From: Nitrosospira sp. Is2
GTDB lineage: Bacteria > Pseudomonadota > Gammaproteobacteria > Burkholderiales > Nitrosomonadaceae
DNA length: 64,000 nt
NCBI RefSeq assembly: GCF_033095785.1
Contig: NZ_CP137134.1
Coordinates: 2,852,001-2,916,000, forward strand
Direction: 5' to 3'
Shown here: piece after piece, positions 27,075 through 35,736 of the stretch
Position numbering within the stretch: position 1 is the stretch's first letter
How the letters are laid out: every line of letters starts with the position of its first letter
Notes under the pieces: model-generated
Told to the model about the DNA's origin: nothing
Databases searched by the model: none
What the model saw: the letters and a program-made list of their open reading frames with translations, nothing else
Translations under genes and position numbers: made by a program

Positions 27075-27743
27075 ATGGAGCGCCGGCGCGATGCGTTGTC
27101 GAGGGAAGTCCTAAAGGAGTTTCACGCTGATGCGCTCTCGCCCCATCGAGCCCGCGGGAAAATCGCCCATATATCGCACCGCGCTTCCGTCCATTTAGCT
27201 CAGCAGGGCGATGCACCGTCCGTCGATTATGCGCCGTTCGGCAACGCCGTACTTCCGCTGTTGCTTATACGGCGGTACGTCGTAGCCCTGCTACCGCAAA
27301 GGGCGGCCCTCCTGGTTCTTCTGATTACAGCGCTGGTATTGCCGGTGTCGGCGTTTGCGGCGTTTAATTTTTTCTCCATAAATGAAAACGCTGCTGTTAT
27401 GTATGATGCGCCGTCTCTAAAGGCGGGCAAGCTGTACGTAGCGAGCCTACACTTGCCCGTGGAGGCGGTGGTCAAGGTTGAAGGCTGGGTAAAGGTCCGC
27501 GATAGCAAGGGAAATCTCGCCTGGGTAGAAGAAAAGGTTCTGAGTGAGAAACGCTATGTCATTGTGACCGTGCCCCTGGCAGAAGCCTATCAGGCGCCTA
27601 ACACAAATTCGCCGATCGCGTTCAAAGCGCAGCAAGATGTCGTTATGGAGTGGCTAGAGCCGGCGGTGAACGGGTGGGTCAAGGTGCGCCACCGTGATGG
27701 CCAGATGGGTTACGTCAGGACAACCCAGGTCTGGGGTTCATGA
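27075..27743 (+). CDS. SH3-domain exported protein, start uncertain
   Basis: The open frame starts at ATG 27075, one base after the secB stop, and gives 222 residues. The first 60-70 residues are basic and not family-like. After them a clear signal peptide appears (YVVALLPQRAALLVLLITALVLPVSAFA) and then two SH3-like repeats (MYDAPSLKAGKLYVAS...GWVKVRDSKGNLAWVE, and AYQAPNTNSPIAFKAQ...GWVKVRHRDGQMGYVR). The real start may be TTG 27261, which places the signal peptide at the N terminus, though no strong ribosome site precedes it. The stop overlaps gpsA (ATGA). SH3 proteins of this sort act in the periplasm; the ligand is unknown. Confidence 0.75.
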   Translation: MERRRDALSREVLKEFHADALSPHRARGKIAHISHRASVHLAQQGDAPSVDYAPFGNAVLPLLLIRRYVVALLPQRAALLVLLITALVLPVSAFAAFNFFSINENAAVMYDAPSLKAGKLYVASLHLPVEAVVKVEGWVKVRDSKGNLAWVEEKVLSEKRYVIVTVPLAEAYQAPNTNSPIAFKAQQDVVMEWLEPAVNGWVKVRHRDGQMGYVRTTQVWGS

Positions 27744-28735
27744 AGCTAGCAGTGCTTGGCGCGGGGGCGTGGGGGACTGCGCTGGCCATCAGTCTCAGCT
27801 CCAGCTCTTCGCATCAGGTCGTCCTGTGGACACGCAATCCGCTTCATCTCGCCGAACTTGATTCTCAGCGCGTCAACAAGCGCTATTTTCCCGCTTTTCC
27901 TCTGCCCCAATCCCTGCATTTGACTTCGTCTCTTTGCGCAGCTGTTGAGGCGGCCGATCTCGTCTTGATCGCTGTACCGGTTTCAGGATTGCGGGCAACG
28001 TTGCGGGAAATTGTTGCCTGCGGAAAGACAGTACCCGTTATCTGGGGATGTAAAGGATTCGAGGTCGACTCCGCCAAGCTGCCTCATCAGGTTGCCGAGG
28101 AGGAGTTTGCGGGCATCACCCCTTGTGGCGTGTTGTCAGGCCCCAGTTTTGCGCAGGAAGTGGCGCAGGGACTACCCACAGCGTTGACGCTGGCTTCTCA
28201 CGATGCAGGATTTGCACAGAGCATTGCAGCCCAGCTTCATACTTCCCGGCGCCGGGTCTATACAAGCAAGGATATCGTCGGCGTTGAAACGGGCGGTGCG
28301 GTAAAAAACGTTATTTCGATTGCCGCCGGCATTTCGGATGGCATGGGGTTTGGTCACAATGCACGGGCAGCGCTGATCACCCGAGGTTTGGCAGAAATTA
28401 CGCGGTTGGGTCTTAAACTCGGCGGCTATATGGAAACATTCATGGGGCTGACCGGTATGGGTGATCTGATACTCACCTGCACGGGTGATCTTTCCCGTAA
28501 CCGGCGTGTGGGGCTTCGCCTGGCGGCAGGGGACTCCCTGCCGAGCATACTCCGGGAACTGGGGCACACTGCTGAAGGCGTCCATACAGCGAGAGAAGTA
28601 CTGCGGCTGAGCCGCGAACTGAAAGTCGAAATGCCCATCACCGCCGCCGTGTGCAGCATACTCCACGACGGCATATCTGCCAGACTGGCGGTGGAGGCGC
28701 TGCTCAACCGCGAACCCAAGATCGAAAATTATTGA
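27740..28735 (+). CDS. gpsA: NAD(P)H-dependent glycerol-3-phosphate dehydrogenase
   Basis: GpsA reduces dihydroxyacetone phosphate to sn-glycerol 3-phosphate for phospholipid synthesis. The 331-residue protein has the nucleotide motif AVLGAGAWGTALAI at its start, GCKGFEVD, SGPSFAQEVAQGLPTALTLAS, VETGGAVKNVISIAAGISDGMGFGHNARAALITRG with the catalytic lysine, and LTGMGDLILTC. It overlaps the SH3 gene by 4 nt. Downstream it meets trmL tail to tail with 15 nt between them. Confidence 0.96.
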   Translation: MKLAVLGAGAWGTALAISLSSSSSHQVVLWTRNPLHLAELDSQRVNKRYFPAFPLPQSLHLTSSLCAAVEAADLVLIAVPVSGLRATLREIVACGKTVPVIWGCKGFEVDSAKLPHQVAEEEFAGITPCGVLSGPSFAQEVAQGLPTALTLASHDAGFAQSIAAQLHTSRRRVYTSKDIVGVETGGAVKNVISIAAGISDGMGFGHNARAALITRGLAEITRLGLKLGGYMETFMGLTGMGDLILTCTGDLSRNRRVGLRLAAGDSLPSILRELGHTAEGVHTAREVLRLSRELKVEMPITAAVCSILHDGISARLAVEALLNREPKIENY

Positions 28736-28750
28736 AACCGTCTTTTTTCT

Positions 28751-29215
28751 TTAGGTTGCATTGTCGAAGTTCATTTGCCGCCATGCTTCATAAACCAAGA
28801 CCGCCACGGCATTGGACAAGTTGAGACTTCGGCTATTGGGAACCATCGGTACGCGGATGCGATGCTGTTCGGGAAAGCTCTCCAATACCTCTGAGGGCAA
28901 GCCACGACTCTCGGCTCCGAACAGAAATACGTCTCCGCTCTCGTAAACCCCGTGATCATAGCGCTGCTTTCCCTTGGTGGAGACAGCAAAAAAGCGGCGG
29001 TCTTGCAAGTGACGACGACATTCTTCCCAGTTGGGGTGAACGGTTACCCCCACAAACTCATGATAATCCAGTCCGGCTCGTAGCAATTGCTTGTCTTCCA
29101 GCGAGAAGCCCAACGGTTTTATTAGGTGCAGCCTGGTACCGGTGTTGGCGCAGAGCCGTATGATATTGCCGGTGTTCGGGGGAATTTCGGGCTGGTACAG
29201 GACTACGTCAAGCAT
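28751..29215 (-). CDS. trmL: tRNA (cytidine(34)-2'-O)-methyltransferase
   Basis: TrmL methylates the 2'-OH of the wobble base of tRNA-Leu species. The 154-residue protein is a minimal SPOUT (trefoil knot) enzyme: VLYQPEIPPNTGNIIRLCANTGTRLHLIKPLGF at the N terminus, FLFGAESRGLP in the knot and IRVPMVPNSRSLNLSNAVAVLVYEAWRQ at the C terminus. Length fits TrmL. The comF-type gene lies 5 nt upstream on the same strand, so the two are likely cotranscribed. Confidence 0.94.
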   Translation of the reverse strand: MLDVVLYQPEIPPNTGNIIRLCANTGTRLHLIKPLGFSLEDKQLLRAGLDYHEFVGVTVHPNWEECRRHLQDRRFFAVSTKGKQRYDHGVYESGDVFLFGAESRGLPSEVLESFPEQHRIRVPMVPNSRSLNLSNAVAVLVYEAWRQMNFDNAT

Positions 29216-29220
29216 CGTAC

Positions 29221-29967
29221 TTAACTTTCAGAATGGGCTTGGGCAAGTCGATCGGGCAATGTTCTGGCAACGACCCATGCGCTTACGTTGCATGCTCCGC
29301 GTTCTCGCAGCACTTTCGCCAGTTCATTCAGGGTTGCGCCCGTGGTCATCACGTCATCGACTATGGCGATTCGCCTGCCGGACAGATCGGCTTCGCAAGT
29401 AAATGCCCCGCGGATATTTTTTTCGCGTTCCTTCCACGGCAGTCCCGTTTGGGATCGGGTATCTCTAACGCGGCGACACGCCAGAGGAAGCAATTCTACG
29501 CCGGTCGTTTTCGAGACCCCGCGGGCGATCTCAAGCGCCTGATTAAAACCGCGTTCGCGCAATTTCGCCGGGTGCAGCGGCATGGCCAGGATGAAATCGG
29601 GTAAATCAGCGGGGCTGATCCGAACAGTCAGTAAATCGGCGAGCACGGGCGCCAGCGCAAGCTTAGCCTCGTACTTGAGTGAGTGAAGAAGCGCATCGAT
29701 TGGAAATGCATAGCTTGCAGCAGCGATGCTGCGCTCGAACGCAGGCGGGTTGGCGAGGCACGCGCCGCAGACGCTGGCCGTTGCAAGAGGTAGCGCGCAC
29801 ACCATGCAATGATGAGACGAAAGATGAGGCAGGCTGTCGTGGCACGGTGGACAAAGGTCGCGTTCGCTGACGGAACCGCAGAGCAGGCATCGTTTGGCGA
29901 ACAGCACATGCATAATATTTAATCGGTTGTTTAATTTCATCCGGCAATAAATTGACAACTTCGGCAC
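29221..29967 (-). CDS. comF: ComF family protein (phosphoribosyltransferase-like)
   Basis: ComF-type proteins have an N-terminal zinc-binding cysteine region and a type I phosphoribosyltransferase domain, and are linked with DNA uptake in competent species. The 248-residue product has CLLCGS, CPPC, CMVC and CGAC cysteine pairs (about 28-73) and the PRPP loop RRIAIVDDVMTTGATLNE (about 200-217). The true start may be the first ATG or one of those 9 and 18 codons later (MKLNNR or MHVLFAKRCLLCG); the last fits the family best. It is divergent from bioB. Confidence 0.87.
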   Translation of the reverse strand: MPKLSIYCRMKLNNRLNIMHVLFAKRCLLCGSVSERDLCPPCHDSLPHLSSHHCMVCALPLATASVCGACLANPPAFERSIAAASYAFPIDALLHSLKYEAKLALAPVLADLLTVRISPADLPDFILAMPLHPAKLRERGFNQALEIARGVSKTTGVELLPLACRRVRDTRSQTGLPWKEREKNIRGAFTCEADLSGRRIAIVDDVMTTGATLNELAKVLRERGACNVSAWVVARTLPDRLAQAHSES

Positions 29968-30087
29968 AATACCCGATGATGACGCACTGCTCTGTCAGCG
30001 GTGGAACGTCGGTAACATTCCACTTTCTTGGCATTGTAGCGCAGCGGAACAGTCCCCCGTAATTAAATCAGACGACATAAATTAGAC

Positions 30088-31104
30088 ATGAATCAATTTA
30101 TTCCCGACCTGGCGGTTGGCGCGGAAGAGCGCCCATACACGGCAGTTGAAAAGCTCAGCCCCGCGGCCGAATCGTCGCGCTGGGATGTTCGCCGAATAGA
30201 AGCGCTGCTCGATCTGCCGTTCAGCGATTTGATCCATCGCGCGCAGTTGATTCACCGCCAATATCACGACCCGAATGGGGTACAGCTGTCTACCCTCATT
30301 TCCGTCAAGACCGGCGGCTGCTCCGAAGACTGCGGATATTGCCCGCAGGCAGCCCGCTATCACACGGGTATAGAGAACCAGGAAATGCTGACGCTCGATG
30401 AGGTGCTGTCCGCGGCGGCTGAAGCGAAGGCACGGGGAGCGTCACGCTTTTGCATGGGCGCGGCGTGGCGGGGGCCCAAGCAGCGCGACATCGAAAAAAT
30501 GACGCAAATGGTTGGGGGCGTAAAAGCGCTTGGGCTCGAAACCTGCGCCACATTGGGTATGTTGAAACCGGGGCAGGCGGAGCAACTTCGTCAAGCCGGA
30601 CTCGATTATTACAACCACAACCTGGACACGGCACCGGAGTTTTATGGTGAGATTATAACCACTCGCGAGTACCAGGACAGATTGGATACGTTGGAAAAAG
30701 TCCGCAATGCGGGTATTAACGTATGCTGTGGCGGTATCGTCGGCATGGGGGAATCGCGTCAAGCGCGCGCGGGCCTGATCGCTCAACTGGCCAACCTCGA
30801 TCCCTATCCTGAATCCGTCCCCATCAATTACCTCGTGCAGGTTGAGGGGACGCCGCTTCACGGCACCGCGGCGCTCGATCCGCTGGAATTTGTGCGCACC
30901 ATCGCTGCGGCGCGTATCACCATGCCCAAGGCCATGGTAAGACTCTCAGCAGGCAGACAGGAAATGTCGGATGCGATACAAGCCCTCTGTTTCCTGGCCG
31001 GCGCCAATTCCATCTTTTATGGAGAGAAATTGCTTACCACGGATAACCCCGAAACTGAACGGGATAAGATGCTGTTCGACAGATTGGGTCTCCATTCGCT
31101 CTAG
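30088..31104 (+). CDS. bioB: Biotin synthase
   Basis: BioB is a radical SAM enzyme that inserts sulfur into dethiobiotin. The 338-residue protein has the SAM cluster motif CSEDCGYCPQ (CxxxCxxC, near residue 80), the conserved YYNHNLDT and the later CCGGIVGMGE. It also shows the C-terminal RLSAGR(x)EM segment, whose arginine is a [2Fe-2S] ligand in the family. It is the first gene of bioB-F-H-C-D; no bioA is in the window. Confidence 0.97.
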   Translation: MNQFIPDLAVGAEERPYTAVEKLSPAAESSRWDVRRIEALLDLPFSDLIHRAQLIHRQYHDPNGVQLSTLISVKTGGCSEDCGYCPQAARYHTGIENQEMLTLDEVLSAAAEAKARGASRFCMGAAWRGPKQRDIEKMTQMVGGVKALGLETCATLGMLKPGQAEQLRQAGLDYYNHNLDTAPEFYGEIITTREYQDRLDTLEKVRNAGINVCCGGIVGMGESRQARAGLIAQLANLDPYPESVPINYLVQVEGTPLHGTAALDPLEFVRTIAAARITMPKAMVRLSAGRQEMSDAIQALCFLAGANSIFYGEKLLTTDNPETERDKMLFDRLGLHSL

Positions 31105-31137
31105 GCCAGCCTTTCGGACAGTCCCCCGACCCTGCCG

Positions 31138-32334
31138 TTGATTGATCCATCCCCCGGTATGCTCAGCGATTCCAGCGATCTTGGTACATTGCGCGGACAT
31201 TTGCGCGACCAGGAAGCGGGAAACCTGTATCGCCACCGTCTCATGCTGGACAGTTCCAGTGGCGCACAGGTCTCCATTGCCGGACGAGAATATCTCGCGT
31301 TTTGCAGCAACGATTATCTCGGCCTTGCGCATCATCCAGGGTTAATAGCAGCGGCTTGCGAGGGCGCCACGCGATATGGAGTCGGGGCAGGGGCATCGCA
31401 TCTCATCAGCGGCCACTCAAAAGCACATCATGAGCTGGAGAAAGCACTGGCACGCTTTACGGGGTATCCCCGGGCGCTGCTGTTCTCCACCGGATACATG
31501 GCCAATGCGGGGGTGGTAATGGCACTTGCAGGGCGTAATGCTGCAATATTTGCCGATAAGCTTAATCATGCTTCGCTCAATGATGCGGCACTCGTTTCGC
31601 GCGCGACGTTCAAGCGCTATCCGCACCTTAATCTGGCCACCCTGGAACGGCAGTTGGCTGCTTCACGCGCCAAACGCAAACTGGTCATTACTGATGCAGT
31701 GTTCAGTATGGATGGCGATATCGCCCCCGTGCCGAGTCTGCTCGTATTGTGCGAAAAATATAAGGCCTGGTTGATGCTGGACGACGCCCACGGTTTCGGT
31801 GTGCTGGGCGCAGGGGGAAAAGGGACGTTGGCTTATTTTGACATACGGTCCCCCCGCATCATTTATATGGCTACTCTCGGCAAGGCCGCAGGCGTCTTTG
31901 GTGCTTTCGTCGCCGCCCAAGCGGAGGTTATCGAAACGCTGATTCAGCACGCGCGTAGCTACGTCTACACGACTGCGACTCCGCCGCTCCTTTCATGTGC
32001 GCTGCTGAAAAGCCTGGAGTTGATCGAATCTGAAGAATGGCGGCGAAAAAAACTCGCTCAACTCATCATCGCGCTTAAACAGGAATTACGACCGTTACGC
32101 TGGAAGCTCCTGCCGTCGGATACGCCGATCCAGCCGTTGATCATCGGGGATAACGATAAAGCTATGCAGCTCAGCGAGGCGTTGCGCGAGAGAGGCATTC
32201 TGGTCCCGGCTATTCGCCCGCCCACAGTACCGCGAGGCGCGTCGCGGCTCCGAATCTCGCTATCCTCCTCACATGATATGGAAGATGTCGCTCGGCTTGG
32301 AGGGGCGCTGCGAGAGCTGGATGGCGTCTTTTAA
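31138..32334 (+). CDS. bioF: 8-amino-7-oxononanoate synthase
   Basis: BioF is a PLP enzyme that condenses pimeloyl-ACP (or -CoA) with L-alanine. The 398-residue product has SNDYLGLAHHP, GVGAGASHLISGHSKAHHELE, DDAHGFGVLG and the lysine-bearing MATLGKAAGVFGAFV. The frame opens at TTG 31138. An ATG seven codons downstream (31159) is equally possible because the N terminus is variable. It follows bioB by 33 nt. Confidence 0.95.
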   Translation: MIDPSPGMLSDSSDLGTLRGHLRDQEAGNLYRHRLMLDSSSGAQVSIAGREYLAFCSNDYLGLAHHPGLIAAACEGATRYGVGAGASHLISGHSKAHHELEKALARFTGYPRALLFSTGYMANAGVVMALAGRNAAIFADKLNHASLNDAALVSRATFKRYPHLNLATLERQLAASRAKRKLVITDAVFSMDGDIAPVPSLLVLCEKYKAWLMLDDAHGFGVLGAGGKGTLAYFDIRSPRIIYMATLGKAAGVFGAFVAAQAEVIETLIQHARSYVYTTATPPLLSCALLKSLELIESEEWRRKKLAQLIIALKQELRPLRWKLLPSDTPIQPLIIGDNDKAMQLSEALRERGILVPAIRPPTVPRGASRLRISLSSSHDMEDVARLGGALRELDGVF

Positions 32335-32349
32335 ACAGCCTGTTTACAA

Positions 32350-33135
32350 ATGAGTCTTTACGTCGAATCTGGTGGAGTGGGCCGTGATCTTGTATTGCTG
32401 CATGGTTGGGCCATGCATAGCGGCATATGGCGAGACGTGCGCGAGCGGCTGGCACAGCATTTCCGCTTGCATCTGGTGGATCTGCCGGGACACGGATTCA
32501 GTTCTCCGCATGGAACGGGACCCGGGCAGGGGATGCTGGAACACACCATTCAGTCTATAGCGAAGATCCTGCCGGAAGACTGTATTCTTTGCGGCTGGTC
32601 GCTGGGCGGTCAGATCGCAATCGAGCTGGCAAAGCGCGAACAGGCGCGTGTTAAAAAACTTGCCCTCATTTCCACGACCCCGTGTTTTGCCAAGCGTGAT
32701 GATTGGCAATGGGGAATGGAAGCGGGGACGCTGCAATTGTTCGCGGTCAATCTGAAACGTGACTACAAGGGTACCTTGAACAGGTTCCTTACGTTGCAGA
32801 TCAGCGGGGGAGACGATACTACGGCAGTCTTGGCGCGACTGCGCAAGAGTTTATTTGAACGTGGAAAACCGGATGAGGTTGCATTAGAGGTAGGGCTGCG
32901 CCATCTGTTATTGAGCGACATGCGTGGCGCTATAAAGTCTATTGCCCAGCCGGTGCTGCTTATACATGGCGAGAAAGATGTCATTACCCACCCCGGCGCG
33001 GCGAAATGGATGAACGAGCACCTGCCACGTTCAGAACTGATTATCCTGAATGGTTGCGGGCATGCTCCGTTCCTATCTTATCCTGATCAATTTGTAGAAC
33101 ACATGCTTAGGCTGAAAGGTTCTGTAACCAGATGA
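32350..33135 (+). CDS. bioH: Pimeloyl-[ACP] methyl ester carboxylesterase
   Basis: BioH removes the methyl group from pimeloyl-ACP methyl ester to end pimelate chain assembly. The 261-residue protein is an alpha/beta hydrolase with LVLLHGWAMHSGIW, the nucleophile elbow CGWSLGGQIAIELA, the acid region LLIHGEKDVITHP and the catalytic histidine in NGCGHAPFLSYPDQF. It starts at ATG 32350, 15 nt after bioF, and overlaps bioC by 4 nt. Confidence 0.95.
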   Translation: MSLYVESGGVGRDLVLLHGWAMHSGIWRDVRERLAQHFRLHLVDLPGHGFSSPHGTGPGQGMLEHTIQSIAKILPEDCILCGWSLGGQIAIELAKREQARVKKLALISTTPCFAKRDDWQWGMEAGTLQLFAVNLKRDYKGTLNRFLTLQISGGDDTTAVLARLRKSLFERGKPDEVALEVGLRHLLLSDMRGAIKSIAQPVLLIHGEKDVITHPGAAKWMNEHLPRSELIILNGCGHAPFLSYPDQFVEHMLRLKGSVTR

Positions 33136-34007
33136 ATGACGGGCACACCATCGATAAGCGCCGGGTGCGGGCTGCCTTTGAACGGGCAGCAGCCGGCTAT
33201 GACTACGCGGCAATCCTGCAACGCGAGGTCTGCGAGCGGATGCTATCGCGTCTGGAGTACATCAAATTCACGCCGGACGTTATTTTGGATGCCGGCAGCG
33301 GCACCGGCTACGGTACCCGCAAGTTGGTGATGCGCTACCCAGCCGCCCGGATGCTGGCAATAGACATTGCCTCCGCAATGCATGTGCAGGCCCGTCCACC
33401 GGTTTCTTGGTGGCAGCACGTATTCGCCAGAAAAACTCAGACAGGTTACGTGGCCGGCGATATCGAGCAGATGCCGGTGAAAGATTCGTGCGCAGGTCTG
33501 GTCTGGTCCAACCTGACGTTGCAGTGGTGCAATGATCTCAAGCAAACATTTTCTGAGGTGCACCGGGTGCTGCAAACCGGCGGTTTGTTCATGTTCAGTA
33601 CTTTTGGACCGGATACCTTAAAAGAGTTGCGCCAAGCTTTTGGAAAAATAGATGGTTATATCCACGTCAATCGGTTTATTGACATGCATGATGTTGGCGA
33701 CATACTGGTGCATTGCGGGTTCGCTACACCTGTTATGGACATGGAATATATCACGCTTACGTATGACGACCCGATCAGCGTGATGCGGGATCTCAAAGCC
33801 ATCGGCGCGCATAATGCAACCGAGGGGAGAAGGCGTGGGCTCACCGGAAAAACGGCATGGCAAGCAGCGTTAAGTCTTTATGAAACCCTGCGGACCGAGG
33901 GGAAGTTACCGGCGACTTTTGAAGTGGTTTACGGTCACGCCTGGAAGCCGGAGTCGCGCAAATCGGTTCTAACCCCCGAAACCAGGCGACAGCTGGGCCT
34001 GACATGA
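33132..34007 (+). CDS. bioC: Malonyl-[ACP] O-methyltransferase
   Basis: BioC methylates malonyl-ACP with SAM to start the disguised fatty-acid route to pimeloyl-ACP. The 291-residue protein begins with DKRRVRAAFERAAAGYDYAAILQREV, typical of BioC, followed by the SAM motif ILDAGSGTGYGTRKL and LVWSNLTLQWCNDL. It shares the ATGA overlap with bioH, its functional partner, and precedes bioD by 19 nt. Confidence 0.95.
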   Translation: MNDGHTIDKRRVRAAFERAAAGYDYAAILQREVCERMLSRLEYIKFTPDVILDAGSGTGYGTRKLVMRYPAARMLAIDIASAMHVQARPPVSWWQHVFARKTQTGYVAGDIEQMPVKDSCAGLVWSNLTLQWCNDLKQTFSEVHRVLQTGGLFMFSTFGPDTLKELRQAFGKIDGYIHVNRFIDMHDVGDILVHCGFATPVMDMEYITLTYDDPISVMRDLKAIGAHNATEGRRRGLTGKTAWQAALSLYETLRTEGKLPATFEVVYGHAWKPESRKSVLTPETRRQLGLT

Positions 34008-34026
34008 AAACGGATTCGCGTATTTC

Positions 34027-34704
34027 ATGACGAGAGGTTATTTTGTGACCGGCACCAGCACAGGTGTGGGCAAAACCCTGGTCAGCTGCGCCCTATTGCA
34101 CGCTTTCAGGCGGAACGGCGAGACTGCGGTGGGCATGAAGCCGGTGGCATCGGGTTGCGAAGAGGGGCGATGTACGGACGTAGACTTGCTAGTCGCGGCG
34201 AGCAGCGTAACCGCTCGGCGCGAGCTGATAAATCCTTACACGCTGATCCCACCGATCGCGCCTCATATAGCAGCACAGCGGGCAGGCATTGAAATCAATG
34301 TTGACACCATTCGTGAAGCATGGCTCGAATTGAAAAAAATAGCGGACGTCGTGATCGTGGAGGGGATCGGCGGTTTTCTAGTACCCCTCAACGCCCATCA
34401 AAACAGCGGTGACATGGCTCGGGCACTGGACCTGCCGGTGGTCCTGGTGGTAGGGGTGCAACTGGGTTGCCTTAACCACGCCCTGTTGACGGCCCAGGCT
34501 GTGGGCGCTACCGGACTGGCGCTGGCCGGATGGGTGGCGAACTGTATTGATCCACATATGGCTGCGTTGGATGAAAATGTGTTTGCGTTGGAAGAGCGCC
34601 TGGATTGCCCGCTGCTGGCCGTACTGCCGTTCGACTCAGCTGCTGACGCCAAAAAATTAGCGGGCTTGCTGAATGTTCCGGCGATGGTACAGGATTGCGT
34701 TTAG
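34027..34704 (+). CDS. bioD: Dethiobiotin synthetase
   Basis: BioD closes the ureido ring with CO2 and ATP to make dethiobiotin. The 225-residue protein has the P-loop GTSTGVGKTLVSCALL at the N terminus, MKPVASGC, VVIVEGIGGFLVPLN and VVLVVGVQLGCLNHALLTAQA. It is the last gene of the biotin operon and converges with the YvlD-like gene 48 nt away. Confidence 0.95.
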   Translation: MTRGYFVTGTSTGVGKTLVSCALLHAFRRNGETAVGMKPVASGCEEGRCTDVDLLVAASSVTARRELINPYTLIPPIAPHIAAQRAGIEINVDTIREAWLELKKIADVVIVEGIGGFLVPLNAHQNSGDMARALDLPVVLVVGVQLGCLNHALLTAQAVGATGLALAGWVANCIDPHMAALDENVFALEERLDCPLLAVLPFDSAADAKKLAGLLNVPAMVQDCV

Positions 34705-34752
34705 ACGTTATCGATATAGCCGGGGCGGATGCCTGCCAACGTCAGGGAGCCA

Positions 34753-35154
34753 TCAGATCATCACGCCTCGTTGTGCAGGCATGTTTAGCATGCTGTCATC
34801 TGGGCCAAATATGAGCATACTGACAATTATGCTGATCAATGTAACGACGATACTGGCAAAAAAAGCGGTCCAGAACCCCGAAATCTTGAAGCCGGGAACC
34901 AGCGCCGATACAAGGAGCATCATGACTGCATTGATCACCAGCAAGAAGAGCCCAAAGGTAATCAGCGTGAGCGGGATCGTCAGAATAATGACCACGGGCC
35001 GGATCACAGCATTAATCAAACCCAATAGTAATGCTGATATCAGTAGCGATTTTTTGCTGTTGAATGAGATGCCGTGAAAAATGAAACTTGTAAGCCATAA
35101 TGCAAGGGCGGTGACGCCCCAGTGCGCGAGGAATTCTCTCAAGTGGTCTAGCAT
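34753..35154 (-). CDS. YvlD/phage-holin-family membrane protein
   Basis: A 133-residue protein with four predicted membrane helices (about 12-30, 35-55, 58-82 and 98-118) and the conserved LLGLINAVIRPVVIILTIPLTLITFGLFLLVINAVMMLLVSALVPGF core of the YvlD family. Members are widespread small inner-membrane proteins with no settled function; the holin name is only a family label. Single gene, convergent with bioD. Confidence 0.85.
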   Translation of the reverse strand: MLDHLREFLAHWGVTALALWLTSFIFHGISFNSKKSLLISALLLGLINAVIRPVVIILTIPLTLITFGLFLLVINAVMMLLVSALVPGFKISGFWTAFFASIVVTLISIIVSMLIFGPDDSMLNMPAQRGVMI

Positions 35155-35736
35155 TGCTCAGCCGTAATTTTTTGGTATCGGACAGATATCGTACAATTTA
35201 GCCCAAGTATTGCCTCATACTCAGTTAGGCAATAGCCTCTTTCAGGCATTTCATCTCGTTTTCGGCTGATTGCTGGCAAGGTTCATTTTGGGTGCGACGC
35301 GCGGGATTCACGCCTCGGCTATTTATCGATAAATTTTACAATAGATATCCCCTCTTCTGACGAAAGCCATCAATATAGGCAGAAATTGTCTGAAACTGTG
35401 CTAAATGGGAACATGGCACGCTTTCTGCTTTCCTTCAACAAGCCAAGCTCGCACATGAAGATAATCTCTTTTCAGCAGGTGTTGCCAGCTGATGATCAGC
35501 ACGCGTATTGCTGCTTCTCATGAACAGGAATATGATGCGTTCCCCAGTAAGCCCTGGAGACGTTGTGGATTAGCCTCTGGACGGATGGGATTTTGGTGCT
35601 GCTTGACCAAGCCTCGGTGTCTTCAATTGCGGCGATGAGTTAGGTTAAATAGCAGGTATCCGATTATCCGTTATCAACGCCTTATATCAGGTAGAGCAGC
35701 GCAGCGCTCCAGACTTGAAATAACAATTAGAACTCA
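35155..35736. other. Long intergenic region before the GGDEF-EAL gene
   Basis: A 582-bp region between divergent genes with no credible coding sequence. An inverted repeat ATTGCCT/AGGCAAT at 35209-35233 (11-nt spacer) lies 55 bp upstream of the YvlD-like gene. The length leaves room for regulatory sites or a small RNA, but nothing specific was recognised. Confidence 0.4.
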
